The notes: generated by a model from the letters alone, not told the origin. Shown: positions 25,891 through 34,515, numbered from the stretch's first letter. The stretch: DNA of 64,000 nucleotides from Woeseiaceae bacterium (GCA_028277185.1 JANQGQ010000023.1:1-64000); one strand, 5' to 3'. Program-made: numbers and translations.

Positions 25891-27231
25891 TCACACTACG
25901 CTGGCCGGCAAAGCGACGCCGTTTTCGCGCATGCGGGCGATCTTGTAGCGCAGGGTTCTGGCACTGATACCCAGCGTTTTCGCCGCTGCCGAACGATTGC
26001 CGCCACAGCGTGCCAGCACGTCGAGAATCACCTGCCTCTCCCGGTGCCTGAGACTGTCCTGCAGGTCCGGCGGATCGTCAGGACTCCCGGATTCCCCGGT
26101 CCTGTCGGCGGCGGCCGCTTCGAAAACGATGTCACGTTCCGAAATCACGTCGCCTCTGAGCAGTATCAGAATGCGTTGCACGAGGTTGTCGAGCTCGCGG
26201 ACGTTGCCGGGCCAGTCGTGCGAAAGGAGTCTGGCCTCGGCTTCCGGCGACAGCGCGGGCTTCGGCCTGGCCGCCTCGAGATGGCGATCGATGGCGAAGC
26301 TCACCAGCGGCAGGATGTCGGCCCGCCGCTCCCTGAGCGGCGCCACGTGCAGCGGAAACACGCTGAGCCGGTAGTAAAGGTCTTCCCGGAACGCGCCGTC
26401 CGAGACGCACTGTTTCAGGTCGCGGTTGGTCGTTGCAAGCACACGGACGTCGAGATCGATTGTCTTGCGGCCGCCGATGCGCTCGACTTCGCGCTCCTGA
26501 ATGACGCGCAGCAGCTTTGCCTGGAGTCCGATCTGCATCTCGGAGATCTCATCCAGCAGCAGCGTGCCGTTCTGAGCCTGCTCGAACTTGCCCGGATGCG
26601 CCGCGCTGGCGCCCGTAAAAGCGCCCTTCTCGTAGCCGAACAGCACGGCCTCCAGCATATTCTCGGGGATCGCGGCGCAGTTGATCGCAACGAACGGCTT
26701 GTCCCGTCGCGGCGAGTGGTCGTGGATGTAACGCGCGACGACCTCCTTCCCGGAACCGCTTTCGCCGCTGATCGTCACCGTCGCATCGCTGTTGGCGACA
26801 CGCCTGGCCAGATCGAGCAGCTCCAGAGACCTCGGGTCCTCGGCGATGAGGTCGCGCGCAGACGGCGCCTTCCTCAAGTATCGGTTGAGCGTTTCAAACA
26901 GGCCATCGGCATCGACGGGCTTGACGAGGTAGTCGGAAGCGCCCTCGCGCATCGCGTCCACGGCCTGCTCAATCGTGCCGAAGGCCGTCATCAGCACGGC
27001 CGGAAGCTCGGGGTGCCGGCGCCGGACTTCTGCAAGCAACTCCCGCCCGCCCATCGGCTCCATCTGCACATCGCTCAAGATCAGACCGACGTCGGTATCG
27101 CTGAGAACCGCCAGCGCCTCGCGGCCGTCGGCGGCCGCGCAGACCGAGAGATCGCGCGCCCTGAGCGTATCGAGGAGCGCGTCCCTTAAGACCGCGTCGT
27201 CCTCGACGATCAGCACGTCATGCCGTGGCAT
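25891..27231 (-). CDS. fleR: Sigma-54-dependent flagellar response regulator FleR (FlrC)
   Basis: Activator of middle flagellar genes. Residues 1-120 are a receiver with Asp54. The AAA+ domain has Walker A GESGSGKE at 156-163 and GAFTGA at 203-208, which contacts sigma-54. The C-terminal helix-turn-helix is Fis-like (CGGNRSAAAKTLGISARTLRYKI). The start is the ATG of MPRHDVLIVEDD, which overlaps fleS by 14 bases; the long upstream extension of the frame is antisense-like sequence inside fleS. It is the cognate partner of FleS. Confidence 0.95.
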   Translation of the reverse strand: MPRHDVLIVEDDAVLRDALLDTLRARDLSVCAAADGREALAVLSDTDVGLILSDVQMEPMGGRELLAEVRRRHPELPAVLMTAFGTIEQAVDAMREGASDYLVKPVDADGLFETLNRYLRKAPSARDLIAEDPRSLELLDLARRVANSDATVTISGESGSGKEVVARYIHDHSPRRDKPFVAINCAAIPENMLEAVLFGYEKGAFTGASAAHPGKFEQAQNGTLLLDEISEMQIGLQAKLLRVIQEREVERIGGRKTIDLDVRVLATTNRDLKQCVSDGAFREDLYYRLSVFPLHVAPLRERRADILPLVSFAIDRHLEAARPKPALSPEAEARLLSHDWPGNVRELDNLVQRILILLRGDVISERDIVFEAAAADRTGESGSPDDPPDLQDSLRHRERQVILDVLARCGGNRSAAAKTLGISARTLRYKIARMRENGVALPASVV

Positions 27232-28438
27232 GCCGATGCTCCGACAATTCGGCTGCCCGCACAGCGGGAATCGTGGCCGGCAGGCACTCACTGGAGGCCG
27301 ATTCGTCCGCCGGTTCCGCCGGCAGGCAGATCGCAAACGTCGAGCCGTGCGGCCCGGAATCGAATTCAACCGAGCCGCCATGTGCCTCCGCAACGCTGTT
27401 GACGATTGCGAGACCAAGGCCCGTACCCTGTGGCCGGGTCGTGTAAAACGGCCTGAACAGCTTGTCGCGGTCGCCGGCCGGAAAACCGTGACCGTTGTCG
27501 GAGACGATCAGGCAGACTTCATCGCCGTTACGGGACGCGCCGAGTTCCACGACCGGCTGATCGCCCGAGGCCTGTAGCGCGTTGTCGATCAGGTTCAGGA
27601 GCGCGCCGTGCAGAGCGTCGCGATTGCCGACGACGGTCAGATCGTCATCGCACAGGTCGACCGCGACGTAACTCGCGTTATCCAGCTGCGGCTCGATCGC
27701 GGCAAGCACGTCGTCGAGCAGCGAACGTACATCGATGGTTTCGCCGTGACGGCGGACGCCGCCGACGAAACTCAGCATGTCACTGACGAGCCCGTCCAGA
27801 CTTCTGAGGCACTGCGCCGCCTTTCTCGCAACCTCGCCGTTGTCCTCGTCCGATTCCAGCTGCGAGACGTACAGCAGCGCGGACGACAGAGGCGTGCGAA
27901 TCTGATGCGCAAGCGTCGCCGTCATTTCGCCCATTGCCGACAACCGGTCTTGGCACTGCAGCATCTCCGACATCCGACGGCTTTCGGTTACGTCGGTCAG
28001 CAAAAGGATCTCGCCGTGACCGTATTCCAGCGGACGCCGGAACAGATTGATCCACCGGCCGTCCCTGAGGTACAGGTCGCCGTCGACGCGGCGGTTGGGA
28101 CAGAACTCGCGCTGTACGACGTCCGACCAGCAGCAGCCGATCAGCGGCTGACTGAGCATTTCCGCCGCGCGGTTGTTGCGCTCGAGGATGACACCGTCAC
28201 CGTCGATAACGAGGAACGCTCCCGGCAGCGTCTCCAGCAAGCTCGACAGACGGTTGCTCAGCCGCTCTTTTTCGAGCAGTTCGCGGTGTCGGGCCGACTG
28301 CGTGACCCGGAGCCGCTCGCTCAGCTCTTCGACACGCTGCTGCAATGATCGATAACAGGCCTCCAGCAGACCGGACTGTTCGTTGAACGCCCTGAAGGCA
28401 AGTTCGAGATCTTTGTGGCTGATGACGGCTTCTGTCAC
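27218..28438 (-). CDS. fleS: Flagellar sensor histidine kinase FleS (FlrB)
   Basis: Cytoplasmic PAS-containing kinase that phosphorylates FleR. Residues 35-70 are coiled-coil, a PAS domain spans about 65-155, HisKA has His178 in TLAHQIRTPLSS, and the ATPase domain has NLIDNALQAS, SDNGHGF and GTGLGLAIVNSV. No membrane segment is seen, as expected for FleS. The gene is preceded by a sigma-54 element and is the first gene of fleSR-fliEFGHIJ. Confidence 0.94.
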   Translation of the reverse strand: MTEAVISHKDLELAFRAFNEQSGLLEACYRSLQQRVEELSERLRVTQSARHRELLEKERLSNRLSSLLETLPGAFLVIDGDGVILERNNRAAEMLSQPLIGCCWSDVVQREFCPNRRVDGDLYLRDGRWINLFRRPLEYGHGEILLLTDVTESRRMSEMLQCQDRLSAMGEMTATLAHQIRTPLSSALLYVSQLESDEDNGEVARKAAQCLRSLDGLVSDMLSFVGGVRRHGETIDVRSLLDDVLAAIEPQLDNASYVAVDLCDDDLTVVGNRDALHGALLNLIDNALQASGDQPVVELGASRNGDEVCLIVSDNGHGFPAGDRDKLFRPFYTTRPQGTGLGLAIVNSVAEAHGGSVEFDSGPHGSTFAICLPAEPADESASSECLPATIPAVRAAELSEHRHATA

Positions 28439-28474
28439 TGAAACTCTCCGTACTACGTCTTCAGTGACAGCAAA

Positions 28475-28489
28475 GCAACTTACATGCCA
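28475..28489 (-). promoter_or_regulatory. Sigma-54 promoter of fleSR
   Basis: Minus strand TGGCAT-GTAAG-TTGC, with correct spacing, 37 bases before the fleS ATG. FleQ is the expected activator. Confidence 0.82.
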
Positions 28490-28598
28490 ACCTACGAATC
28501 GTTTGATATCAGAGAGTTACGCCGCGGGCCGGGGGTCCGCCAGCGTCAAAAAGCCGACACACCCGCCGACCTTCCGGTCCGGTTACGCCAATTCCTCG

Positions 28599-29072
28599 TC
28601 AGCTCCCGATCAGAAAAGTCAGGGTGCCGCTGCCGTAGTTTGGAATATCCACCCGAAACGCCACCTTCTCGGCAGTTCCTTCGAGTGCCGCAAGTGCGTC
28701 GCCGCCGGTGCCCGGATCCAGGGTCTTGTCCAGCCTCAGATGTGCACTGCTGTCCGACATCAGCAGCTTCGAGCAGATGTTCATGACTTCATAGAAGTTG
28801 CCGATCAGAGCGTCGCTGATCGAGTTCCCGCTGATCATCTCGTTGGCCACGTTAGCCGGGATCATCGACAAGGCGGCACCGGAGTAGGCGACGAAGGCTT
28901 TGTCGCAAACACAGGCGGCCACCAGTTTGTCCTCATCGTCGATGAAAGTGGCAACGTGCTGCGAACCGAGATCCGCCGCATCGCCGCCGTTGACCCCCAG
29001 ACCGTCGCCGAAAATCATGGCCAACAGGCTGGCAACGGACTGCTCTGTCGGGACTACGAAATTGCTGCTCAT
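28599..29072 (-). CDS. CheX/CheC-like protein, possible CheY-P phosphatase
   Basis: A 157-residue soluble protein encoded 25 bases downstream of a CheY-like gene. It has a segment GNFYEVMNICSKLL with Glu95 and Asn98, which fits the E-x-x-N signature of the CheC/CheX/FliY phosphatase family, preceded by ANVANEMISGNSISDALIG. Its size and mixed helix/strand pattern are compatible with CheX. The family call rests on one motif, size and context. If correct, it would dephosphorylate the neighbouring CheY homologue. Confidence 0.5.
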   Translation of the reverse strand: MSSNFVVPTEQSVASLLAMIFGDGLGVNGGDAADLGSQHVATFIDDEDKLVAACVCDKAFVAYSGAALSMIPANVANEMISGNSISDALIGNFYEVMNICSKLLMSDSSAHLRLDKTLDPGTGGDALAALEGTAEKVAFRVDIPNYGSGTLTFLIGS

Positions 29073-29097
29073 ACTGATGTTCCCGTTAATGGCGTGC

Positions 29098-29460
29098 TCA
29101 GTTCATGACGGTGCTGAGCACCTTCTCGAAGGATTCAGTCGTGAACGGCTTCGAAATCAGGAACTGGGCGCCCGCATCCGTGGCCCGCTGCCGCATTTCC
29201 TTGGTCGACTCCGTGGTAATGAAGCCGAACGTGACGTCGTTTTCCTCGGCCCTGAGCGCTTCGAGCAGCTCGATTCCGGTCATGTTCGGCATGTTCCAGT
29301 CGGCCAGCACCAGATCCGGCGTGCTCTTGCGAATCTGCTCCAGCGCCGCCGCGCCGTCCTCGGCCTGCTCCACATCGTTGCCGCCGAAGCCGGCCTGACG
29401 GAGCGTACGCACGACCATCATGCGCATTGCGGAACTATCGTCGACTACCAGTATCTTCAT
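29098..29460 (-). CDS. CheY-like single-domain response regulator
   Basis: A 120-residue stand-alone receiver. The acidic pair VVDDSSAMR, phospho-acceptor Asp54 (LVLADWNMPNMTG), a Thr in FITTES, and Lys in ISKPF are all in place. It differs from the CheY at 40 kb and resembles the CheY types that act with CheX-like phosphatases. The pair is driven by its own FliA promoter, so it probably feeds into motility, but which kinase phosphorylates it is unknown. Confidence 0.88.
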   Translation of the reverse strand: MKILVVDDSSAMRMMVVRTLRQAGFGGNDVEQAEDGAAALEQIRKSTPDLVLADWNMPNMTGIELLEALRAEENDVTFGFITTESTKEMRQRATDAGAQFLISKPFTTESFEKVLSTVMN

Positions 29461-29525
29461 GCCTTGGATTCCAATTTTAAGGGTGAAACTAACGCACCAC
29501 GCCGGCGCGACCGTCCTTAGTGTGT

Positions 29526-29552
29526 ATATCGGCAGCGTCCGCCCGACCTTTA
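29526..29552 (-). promoter_or_regulatory. FliA (sigma-28) promoter of the CheY-like/CheX-like pair
   Basis: Minus strand TAAAGGTC, 11 bases, GCCGATAT. It is divergent from the FliA promoter at 29585-29611; the two -35 boxes are about 32 bases apart. Confidence 0.85.
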
Positions 29553-29584
29553 GCCCACCGCCGCTTATGCAACGCCGATCGCGC

Positions 29585-29611
29585 TAAACAAAATCCCGGC
29601 GTTGCCGATAC
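29585..29611 (+). promoter_or_regulatory. FliA (sigma-28) promoter of HDOD gene 2
   Basis: TAAACAAA, 11 bases, GCCGATAC. It lies 24 bases before the GTG at 29636 and 45 before the GTG at 29657. Confidence 0.8.
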
Positions 29612-29635
29612 AGCGCGTATGTAGCCTCGCAAGGC

Positions 29636-30508
29636 GTGATCCGGGATCTGGAGTCTGTGGCAGAATCGGCCGAGGAACTGGCAAACAACGTGACCCAACT
29701 GGCCTCGTTTCCGGACGTTGCGTTTCGAATTAACGACATGCTGCGCGACGAGGACAGCAGTGCCGAGCAAATCGGCGCCGTCATCGAGCCGGACCCGGCG
29801 TTGAGCGCAGCCTTACTGCGTCTCGCCAACAGCGCCCTGTTCGGGATCGGCGGCAACGTCAGCAACGTCACACGTGCAATCACGGTGGTGGGCCTGCGCG
29901 AAGTCAGGGACCTCGCTTTCGGGATTTGCGCCACGACGACGTTCAAAGGCATTCCGAACGACCTGGTTTCGGTAGAGGATTTCTGGAAGCACAGCCTCTA
30001 CTGCGCCGTCGCCGCAAGACAAATCGGCGTGAGAGCCAGGGTGAGAGGCGGCGACTCTCTGTTCACGGCTGGCCTGTTGCACGATATCGGTCATCTGGTC
30101 ATGTTCAATCAGTGTCCCGATAAGTCCCGGCAGGCATTGCTGCACTCCGTGGACGAGAACGACGGCGTCGCCGTGTACCTTTCAGAAAGAGAAGTATTCG
30201 GTTTCGACCACGCCGCGGTCGGAGCGGCTCTGGCGCGTCAGTGGCGACTCCCGGATTCGCTGTGTGCGGCCATCGAGTTCCACCACGATCCCTATGCGGC
30301 CGAGGAGCTGACCGATTCGATACTGGTGGTGCACGTCGCCAACAGCCTCGCCGTCCTGACCGAGCTCGACAGCCGCGACTACGAGGACGCGCCGCCCATC
30401 GATCCGCGTGCCATGGATGCCCTCGGGCTCTCCGGCGACGCGCTGCTCGACGACGTCGCCGAGATACGGGAAGCCGCGGGGCAGCTCATCCGCATCTTCG
30501 TAAACTAG
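29636..30508 (+). CDS. HDOD-domain protein (intact His-Asp pair)
   Basis: A 290-residue soluble protein. The N-terminal part matches HDOD (LASFPDVAFRINDMLRDEDSSAEQIG, then DPALSAALLRLANSALFG and NVTRAITVVGLREVRDLAFG). Unlike the other two HDOD proteins here, it keeps GLLHDIGHLVMF and EFHHDP, so a metal site like that of HD phosphohydrolases may still form. Two GTG starts are possible: 29636 gives the longer product, whereas 29657 has a CTGGAG sequence three bases upstream. Behind a FliA promoter, so co-regulated with chemotaxis. Function unknown. Confidence 0.88.
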   Translation: MIRDLESVAESAEELANNVTQLASFPDVAFRINDMLRDEDSSAEQIGAVIEPDPALSAALLRLANSALFGIGGNVSNVTRAITVVGLREVRDLAFGICATTTFKGIPNDLVSVEDFWKHSLYCAVAARQIGVRARVRGGDSLFTAGLLHDIGHLVMFNQCPDKSRQALLHSVDENDGVAVYLSEREVFGFDHAAVGAALARQWRLPDSLCAAIEFHHDPYAAEELTDSILVVHVANSLAVLTELDSRDYEDAPPIDPRAMDALGLSGDALLDDVAEIREAAGQLIRIFVN

Positions 30509-30541
30509 GGGAACCCGCGAAACAGAGGAGTCGGGCCACGC

Positions 30542-31621
30542 TCAGCCGTGGGCCGCGAGTTCCGTCATTTGCCGCGCAATCCTCCCCAACGGCATGACGT
30601 GATCCACACCGCCTTCCTCGATCGCCGCGTGCGGCATTCCCCAGATGACGCTGGTCTTTTCATCCTGGGCAATCGTAGCGGCGCCCGCGTCGTGCATGCG
30701 CTTCATTCCCTTGGCTCCGTCTTTGCCCATGCCCGTGAGAATCACGCCCACTGCGTTGTGAGCCGCCGTTTCGGCTACCGACTCGAACAACACGTCAACG
30801 GCGGGCCGGTGACGGTTGACGGGAGGATTGCTGTCGAGCTTACAGCGATAGCGGGCGCCGTCCTTGATCACGGACAGGTGCTGATCGCCGGGCGCGATGA
30901 ACGCGTGTCCGGGCCGGATTTGCTGTCCGTCCCGGGCCTCGCACACTACGAGGGGCGAACACTGGTTCATGCGCTCGGCAAACGAACTGCTGAATACGGG
31001 CGGAATGTGCTGCGTGATGACGATGCCCGGGCAGTCGGGGCGCAGGCCCATCAATACGTCTTTGATCGCCTCGGTGCCCCCGGTCGAGGCGCCGATCGCG
31101 ATGACCCGGTCGGTAGTGCTGTAGGTGCCGCTGCCGCCTTCGCTTCCCGGCGTGGCGCCGTTATTGAGCTGCGACGGTCGAACGGGCTCAGCACTCTTCT
31201 GACGCAGCATCGTATTCACGCAGGCCCGCGCCGCAACCTTGACCTTCGACGTGATCTCTTCCGCGCAATCGTCAAGGCTATGCGCCAGATCCACCTTCGG
31301 TTTGCTCACGAAGTCGATCGCGCCGATTTCCAAAGCCCGCATCGTGACGTCGGCGCCTTTTTCGGTTAGCGACGACACCATGACGACCGGCATCGGATGA
31401 AGGCGCATCAGGTTGGAGAGGAATTTCAGTCCGTCCATTTTCGGCATTTCGACGTCGAGCGTCAGTACGTCGGGCTTCAGCTTCTTGATCTTTTCGCGTG
31501 CCATGTAGGCATCCATCGCGGTTCCGACGACTTCGATCTGCGGATCGGAGTTGAGTAACTCCGTTAAGAGTTTGCGCATCAACGCCGAATCGTCGACGAC
31601 CAGTACACGAATCTTGCTCAT
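30542..31621 (-). CDS. cheB: Chemotaxis response regulator protein-glutamate methylesterase CheB
   Basis: Removes methyl groups from chemoreceptors. The receiver has Asp56 (LTLDVEMPKMDG). The C-terminal esterase domain has the active Ser in IGASTGGTEAI, the His in TQHIPPVFSSSFAERMN, and the Asp region in GMGKDGAKG. Full length at 359 residues. It closes the cheY-to-cheB operon; the spacer from cheD is made of tandem repeats. Confidence 0.96.
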   Translation of the reverse strand: MSKIRVLVVDDSALMRKLLTELLNSDPQIEVVGTAMDAYMAREKIKKLKPDVLTLDVEMPKMDGLKFLSNLMRLHPMPVVMVSSLTEKGADVTMRALEIGAIDFVSKPKVDLAHSLDDCAEEITSKVKVAARACVNTMLRQKSAEPVRPSQLNNGATPGSEGGSGTYSTTDRVIAIGASTGGTEAIKDVLMGLRPDCPGIVITQHIPPVFSSSFAERMNQCSPLVVCEARDGQQIRPGHAFIAPGDQHLSVIKDGARYRCKLDSNPPVNRHRPAVDVLFESVAETAAHNAVGVILTGMGKDGAKGMKRMHDAGAATIAQDEKTSVIWGMPHAAIEEGGVDHVMPLGRIARQMTELAAHG

Positions 31622-31787
31622 CGCTTGTTCACTCCGCGGGTGGGTTCGATCGAAGTGCTCATCTTCACCCAGCCTTTCCTTGCTCTCCGGCCTGGTCTAA
31701 TCGAATAGTTCGATTTCACCGAGCTGATCCTTGCTCCCCGGGTGGGCTTAATCGAATAGTTCGATTTCACCTGGCCGTTCGTTGCTC
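31622..31787. repeat. 51-bp tandem repeats between cheD and cheB (three copies plus a partial)
   Basis: Copies occupy 31737-31787, 31686-31736 and 31635-31685, with a 13-base partial at 31622-31634. The first is the 3' end of cheD itself. The second keeps the same GAAATCGAACTATTCGATTA-type stretch, including an in-frame stop, and the third is more diverged. The whole cheD-cheB spacer is therefore duplicated cheD end sequence. Confidence 0.85.
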
Positions 31788-32401
31788 GCCAGATCGGACT
31801 CATAACTCTTCTCCTGATCCACGATCGCCTGGGTCTGCAGCGACCTCAGCCGCCGAATCATGACCTTGCCGGTACGTGGAAAAAAATTGACCTTGCGCGG
31901 GTGCGGGCCGCCGACGTCTTCCGCGGCGATCGCGAAGCCTTCGGCGCGAACGAACTGTCTCGCGAACTCGATGTTGCGTTCCCCGACATTGTTGACGTCC
32001 ATCGCCAACACCTTGCCTCCGCCGAACAGCTTGAGTTCCAGCCTGTCCTTGCGGCAGCCCTGCTTGATTATGTCGTTGATCAGCATTTCCATCGCCGCGA
32101 TCCCATATCGCGTTTCCATGCACTCGCCGCCGCCCCACTGACTCAGGCTCTTGCTGGTGTCGCCGGGCAACATGAAGTGGTTCATGCCGCCGACGCCGCT
32201 CAGCGGATCGCGAATACAAGCGGAGATGCAGGAGCCGAGCACGGTCGTGATGATTTCGTGCTGACGTGTGACGTAGTACTCGCCCGGCAGTATCTTGGCC
32301 GCGCAGAGGTTGTTCCTCGGGTCCCAGATTCGCGTGATGCCGTCGAACCCGTCGATGACGGTCGGCCAGGTCTCACGGTTGCTGGTCATCGCACCCATCA
32401 A
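31748..32401 (-). CDS. cheD: Chemoreceptor glutamine deamidase CheD
   Basis: Deamidates receptor glutamines and can be a target of CheC-type phosphatases. Residues about 45-60 hold the catalytic Cys and context TTVLGSCISACIRDP, followed by GVGGMNHFMLP with the catalytic His, and the LKLFGGG segment. These are all CheD hallmarks. The 217-residue length includes a C-terminal tail of about 30 residues (ending GEIELFD) whose last codons are the source of the downstream repeats. It overlaps cheR by four bases. Confidence 0.95.
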   Translation of the reverse strand: MMGAMTSNRETWPTVIDGFDGITRIWDPRNNLCAAKILPGEYYVTRQHEIITTVLGSCISACIRDPLSGVGGMNHFMLPGDTSKSLSQWGGGECMETRYGIAAMEMLINDIIKQGCRKDRLELKLFGGGKVLAMDVNNVGERNIEFARQFVRAEGFAIAAEDVGGPHPRKVNFFPRTGKVMIRRLRSLQTQAIVDQEKSYESDLASNERPGEIELFD

Positions 32402-33297
32402 TGTGTTTTCCGGTAGATCGTGTTACCGATCAGCTTGAAGCGATCCGAGACATTGAACAGGCTCTCGGAGTGTCCGAGTATCAGGTAGCCGCCGTCCGCC
32501 AGGATATCGGCGTAACGATCAATGAGCACGCGTTGCGTCGGCTTGTCGAAGTAGATGATGACGTTGCGGCAAAAAATCAGATGAAACCGCCCCTTCATGG
32601 GCCAGTCGTGCATGAGATTCAGTTGCTTGAAGGTCAACAGCTCCCGAAGCTGAGGGCTGACTTTGACCCGTTCCTCGTCGCTCCCGCGGCCTTTTTTGAA
32701 CCAGCGGCGCAGCCGCTCCGGGGGAATCTTTTCGACGCGCTGCATCGAGTAGATACCCGCTTTGCAGGTCTCTATGACGTCGGAGTCGAGATCCGTGCAC
32801 AGGACCTTAGCATCCCATTGCGCGATGTCTTTAAGCGTTTCGCGGAGCGTGATTGCGATCGAATACGGTTCCTCCCCGGTGGAGCAACCCGCCGACCAGA
32901 TCCGCAGGCGCTTGTCGCCGCGCGCGGCTCTTGCAACGGCTTCCGGGAGGACAGTTTTTTCCAGAAACTGAAAATGGTGGTTCTCGCGGAAGAACGACGT
33001 CAGATTAGTCGTCACGGCATTCGTGAACTGCTCGAGTTCCGCCGGATTCCCCTCGCGGATATGGTCGAGGTACGCCTGAAAGCTACCGATTCCGGTGGCC
33101 TTGAGGCGTGAACCGAGACGCCGATAGACGAGCTGGCGCTTCGAGTCGCTCATATTGATGCCGGTGACATCCTTGATGACGGAACGGATGCGCTCGAAGT
33201 CCCGATCGCTCATCGAGAACTCCCTGGGCGTATCTTCATTGTTCGCATCGTTGCCGGCATCGCCGGCGCGTGAACTGGCTGCTGCCTGGTTACTCAT
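32398..33297 (-). CDS. cheR: Chemotaxis protein methyltransferase CheR
   Basis: SAM-dependent methyltransferase acting on chemoreceptor glutamates. The 299 residues contain the N-terminal helical domain (SMSDRDFERIRSVIKDVTGINMSDSKRQLVYRRL in parts), the SAM-binding segment LRIWSAGCSTGEEPYSIAI, and FHLIFCRNVIIYFDKPTQ. It is intact, and its neighbour receptor ends in a CheR-docking pentapeptide. Confidence 0.96.
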   Translation of the reverse strand: MSNQAAASSRAGDAGNDANNEDTPREFSMSDRDFERIRSVIKDVTGINMSDSKRQLVYRRLGSRLKATGIGSFQAYLDHIREGNPAELEQFTNAVTTNLTSFFRENHHFQFLEKTVLPEAVARAARGDKRLRIWSAGCSTGEEPYSIAITLRETLKDIAQWDAKVLCTDLDSDVIETCKAGIYSMQRVEKIPPERLRRWFKKGRGSDEERVKVSPQLRELLTFKQLNLMHDWPMKGRFHLIFCRNVIIYFDKPTQRVLIDRYADILADGGYLILGHSESLFNVSDRFKLIGNTIYRKTH

Positions 33298-33408
33298 CCC
33301 TGATCTCCATTCGAATGAGGCGTGATCGAGCCGGCGCCAAAGCGCACTCGTTCAAAGTCAGAACTCTCCACATTTCCCGATCGCCGACGTTGACCAGATG
33401 AGTCGGCG

Positions 33409-33969
33409 CTAGCCGCGGACGTCCGGTTCGTCGCCTTCGACATCGAAAAGGAGATGCTCGCCCGCCGCATGCTGTTTCGCATCGACGGCTTCCACCGACG
33501 GCGCCGTTCCGAAAATCGCATCGAACATCCGACGCTCCTGCTCCATCGTGAATCGTGCTCTTGCCGCGTCGAGAAACGCGGACCAACCTTCATCCGATAC
33601 CGGCTGCTCGTCGGCTTGCATAAAGTCCGCGAGTGCGGCCAGATTGGCGGCCGTGTTGGATAGTCGCTGGCTCAGTCGATCCGCGAACTGGAGGCGCTGG
33701 CTGGCGTTGCGTACGGCCTCCTTCAGCGGCCCCGAATCCGGACCCTGGCCGGCTGACGTTTCGCCGCCGGGCCCCGAACGATCGGGCTCGATCAGCTTGT
33801 CGGCGTGGCGAGCCGTATCGAGCACCGACAGCGACAAGGCCTCGATGTCACTGGATGCTTCGCTGATCGCAGCCTGAATCTGCTCGGCGCAAAGATCGAC
33901 GAGCAGCGCGGCATTCCGGCTTTTCACCGGAACCGGTGGACCCCCAGGCTTGCTGTCATCGCGATGCAT
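33409..33969 (-). CDS. Chemotaxis-operon helical protein with CheZ-like F-x-D-x3-Q motif
   Basis: A 186-residue, largely helical, soluble protein of no named family I can assign. It sits between the STAS gene and cheR. The central helix LKEAVRNASQRLQFADRLSQRLS contains Phe95, Asp97 and Gln101, the same F-x-D-x-x-x-Q spacing as the CheZ catalytic segment (FQDLTGQ, with Asp143 and Gln147 in E. coli). No other CheZ candidate is encoded in this window. Phosphatase activity is inference; overall similarity to CheZ is low. Confidence 0.7.
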   Translation of the reverse strand: MHRDDSKPGGPPVPVKSRNAALLVDLCAEQIQAAISEASSDIEALSLSVLDTARHADKLIEPDRSGPGGETSAGQGPDSGPLKEAVRNASQRLQFADRLSQRLSNTAANLAALADFMQADEQPVSDEGWSAFLDAARARFTMEQERRMFDAIFGTAPSVEAVDAKQHAAGEHLLFDVEGDEPDVRG

Positions 33970-33981
33970 GGAAACGGCTGC

Positions 33982-34515
33982 TCAGAAGACCGGGAGCAGG
34001 CCGTCGTCTTCGTCGGGCCCGCCTTCGAAACCAAGCGCCGAAGTAAGATCGGTCAGTTCCGCCAGCTCTTTGAGCGCCGGCGACACATCGTTCCAGCGAA
34101 CGGTCCTTGACGTCGCGCGCACCGAGTTGGCAAAGGCGGCCAACAGCTGCAGCACCGCCGTATCGGTCGTCTCGACGTCGCCGGCTTCCACGATGACGTC
34201 GCCATCGGCCGCCAGTGCCGCGCCGAGCTCCTTCTGCAGCTCGTCGATGGTCTTTATGTCAGGGCGGCTGCCGAGCACGATATTGCCCGTAGGGGGGGTG
34301 CCCGGCGCGGCGCTTTCGGCGCCGGGTTTGGCAGCGGCACGGCGTGGCGCTTTGCGGGCGGCGCTTTTTGCGCTGCCGGTCTTTTTGCGGACCTGCTTCT
34401 TCCGTGCGGTCGTCGTGGCCGCGGCCTTTTTCGCCGGCGCCTTCTTACGAACGGTTTTCTTCCCGGTTTTTTTGCGGCTCTTCGCTGCCGCTGTCTTCTG
34501 AGACGTCGTACTCAC
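33982..34515 (-). CDS. STAS-domain protein with lysine/alanine-rich N-terminal tail
   Basis: Residues about 75-165 form a STAS domain (IVLGSRPDIKTIDELQKELGAALAADGDVIVEAG, then TTDTAVLQLLAAF in place of the usual phospho-acceptor Ser region). The preceding 65 residues are almost only Lys, Arg, Ala and Thr (KKTVRKKAPAKKAA-like), similar to histone H1/AlgP-type tails. The start is GTG at 34515, six bases after GAGGAG. An ATG at 34620 would add 35 residues that resemble a first STAS strand (RTLVLEGTFSIEEID), so the longer form cannot be excluded. Position between the receptor and cheR suggests a chemotaxis role. Confidence 0.7.
   Translation of the reverse strand: MSTTSQKTAAAKSRKKTGKKTVRKKAPAKKAAATTTARKKQVRKKTGSAKSAARKAPRRAAAKPGAESAAPGTPPTGNIVLGSRPDIKTIDELQKELGAALAADGDVIVEAGDVETTDTAVLQLLAAFANSVRATSRTVRWNDVSPALKELAELTDLTSALGFEGGPDEDDGLLPVF

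Noticed and set aside
25857..25960. Sigma-54 promoter for fliE within the fleR 3' end
   Set aside because: The best match (CGGCGT...TTTGCC) has one base too few between the GG and GC elements.
31618..31803. 61-residue minus-strand ORF between cheD and cheB
   Set aside because: It is the cheD-cheB tandem repeat read in another frame, with no homology signal.
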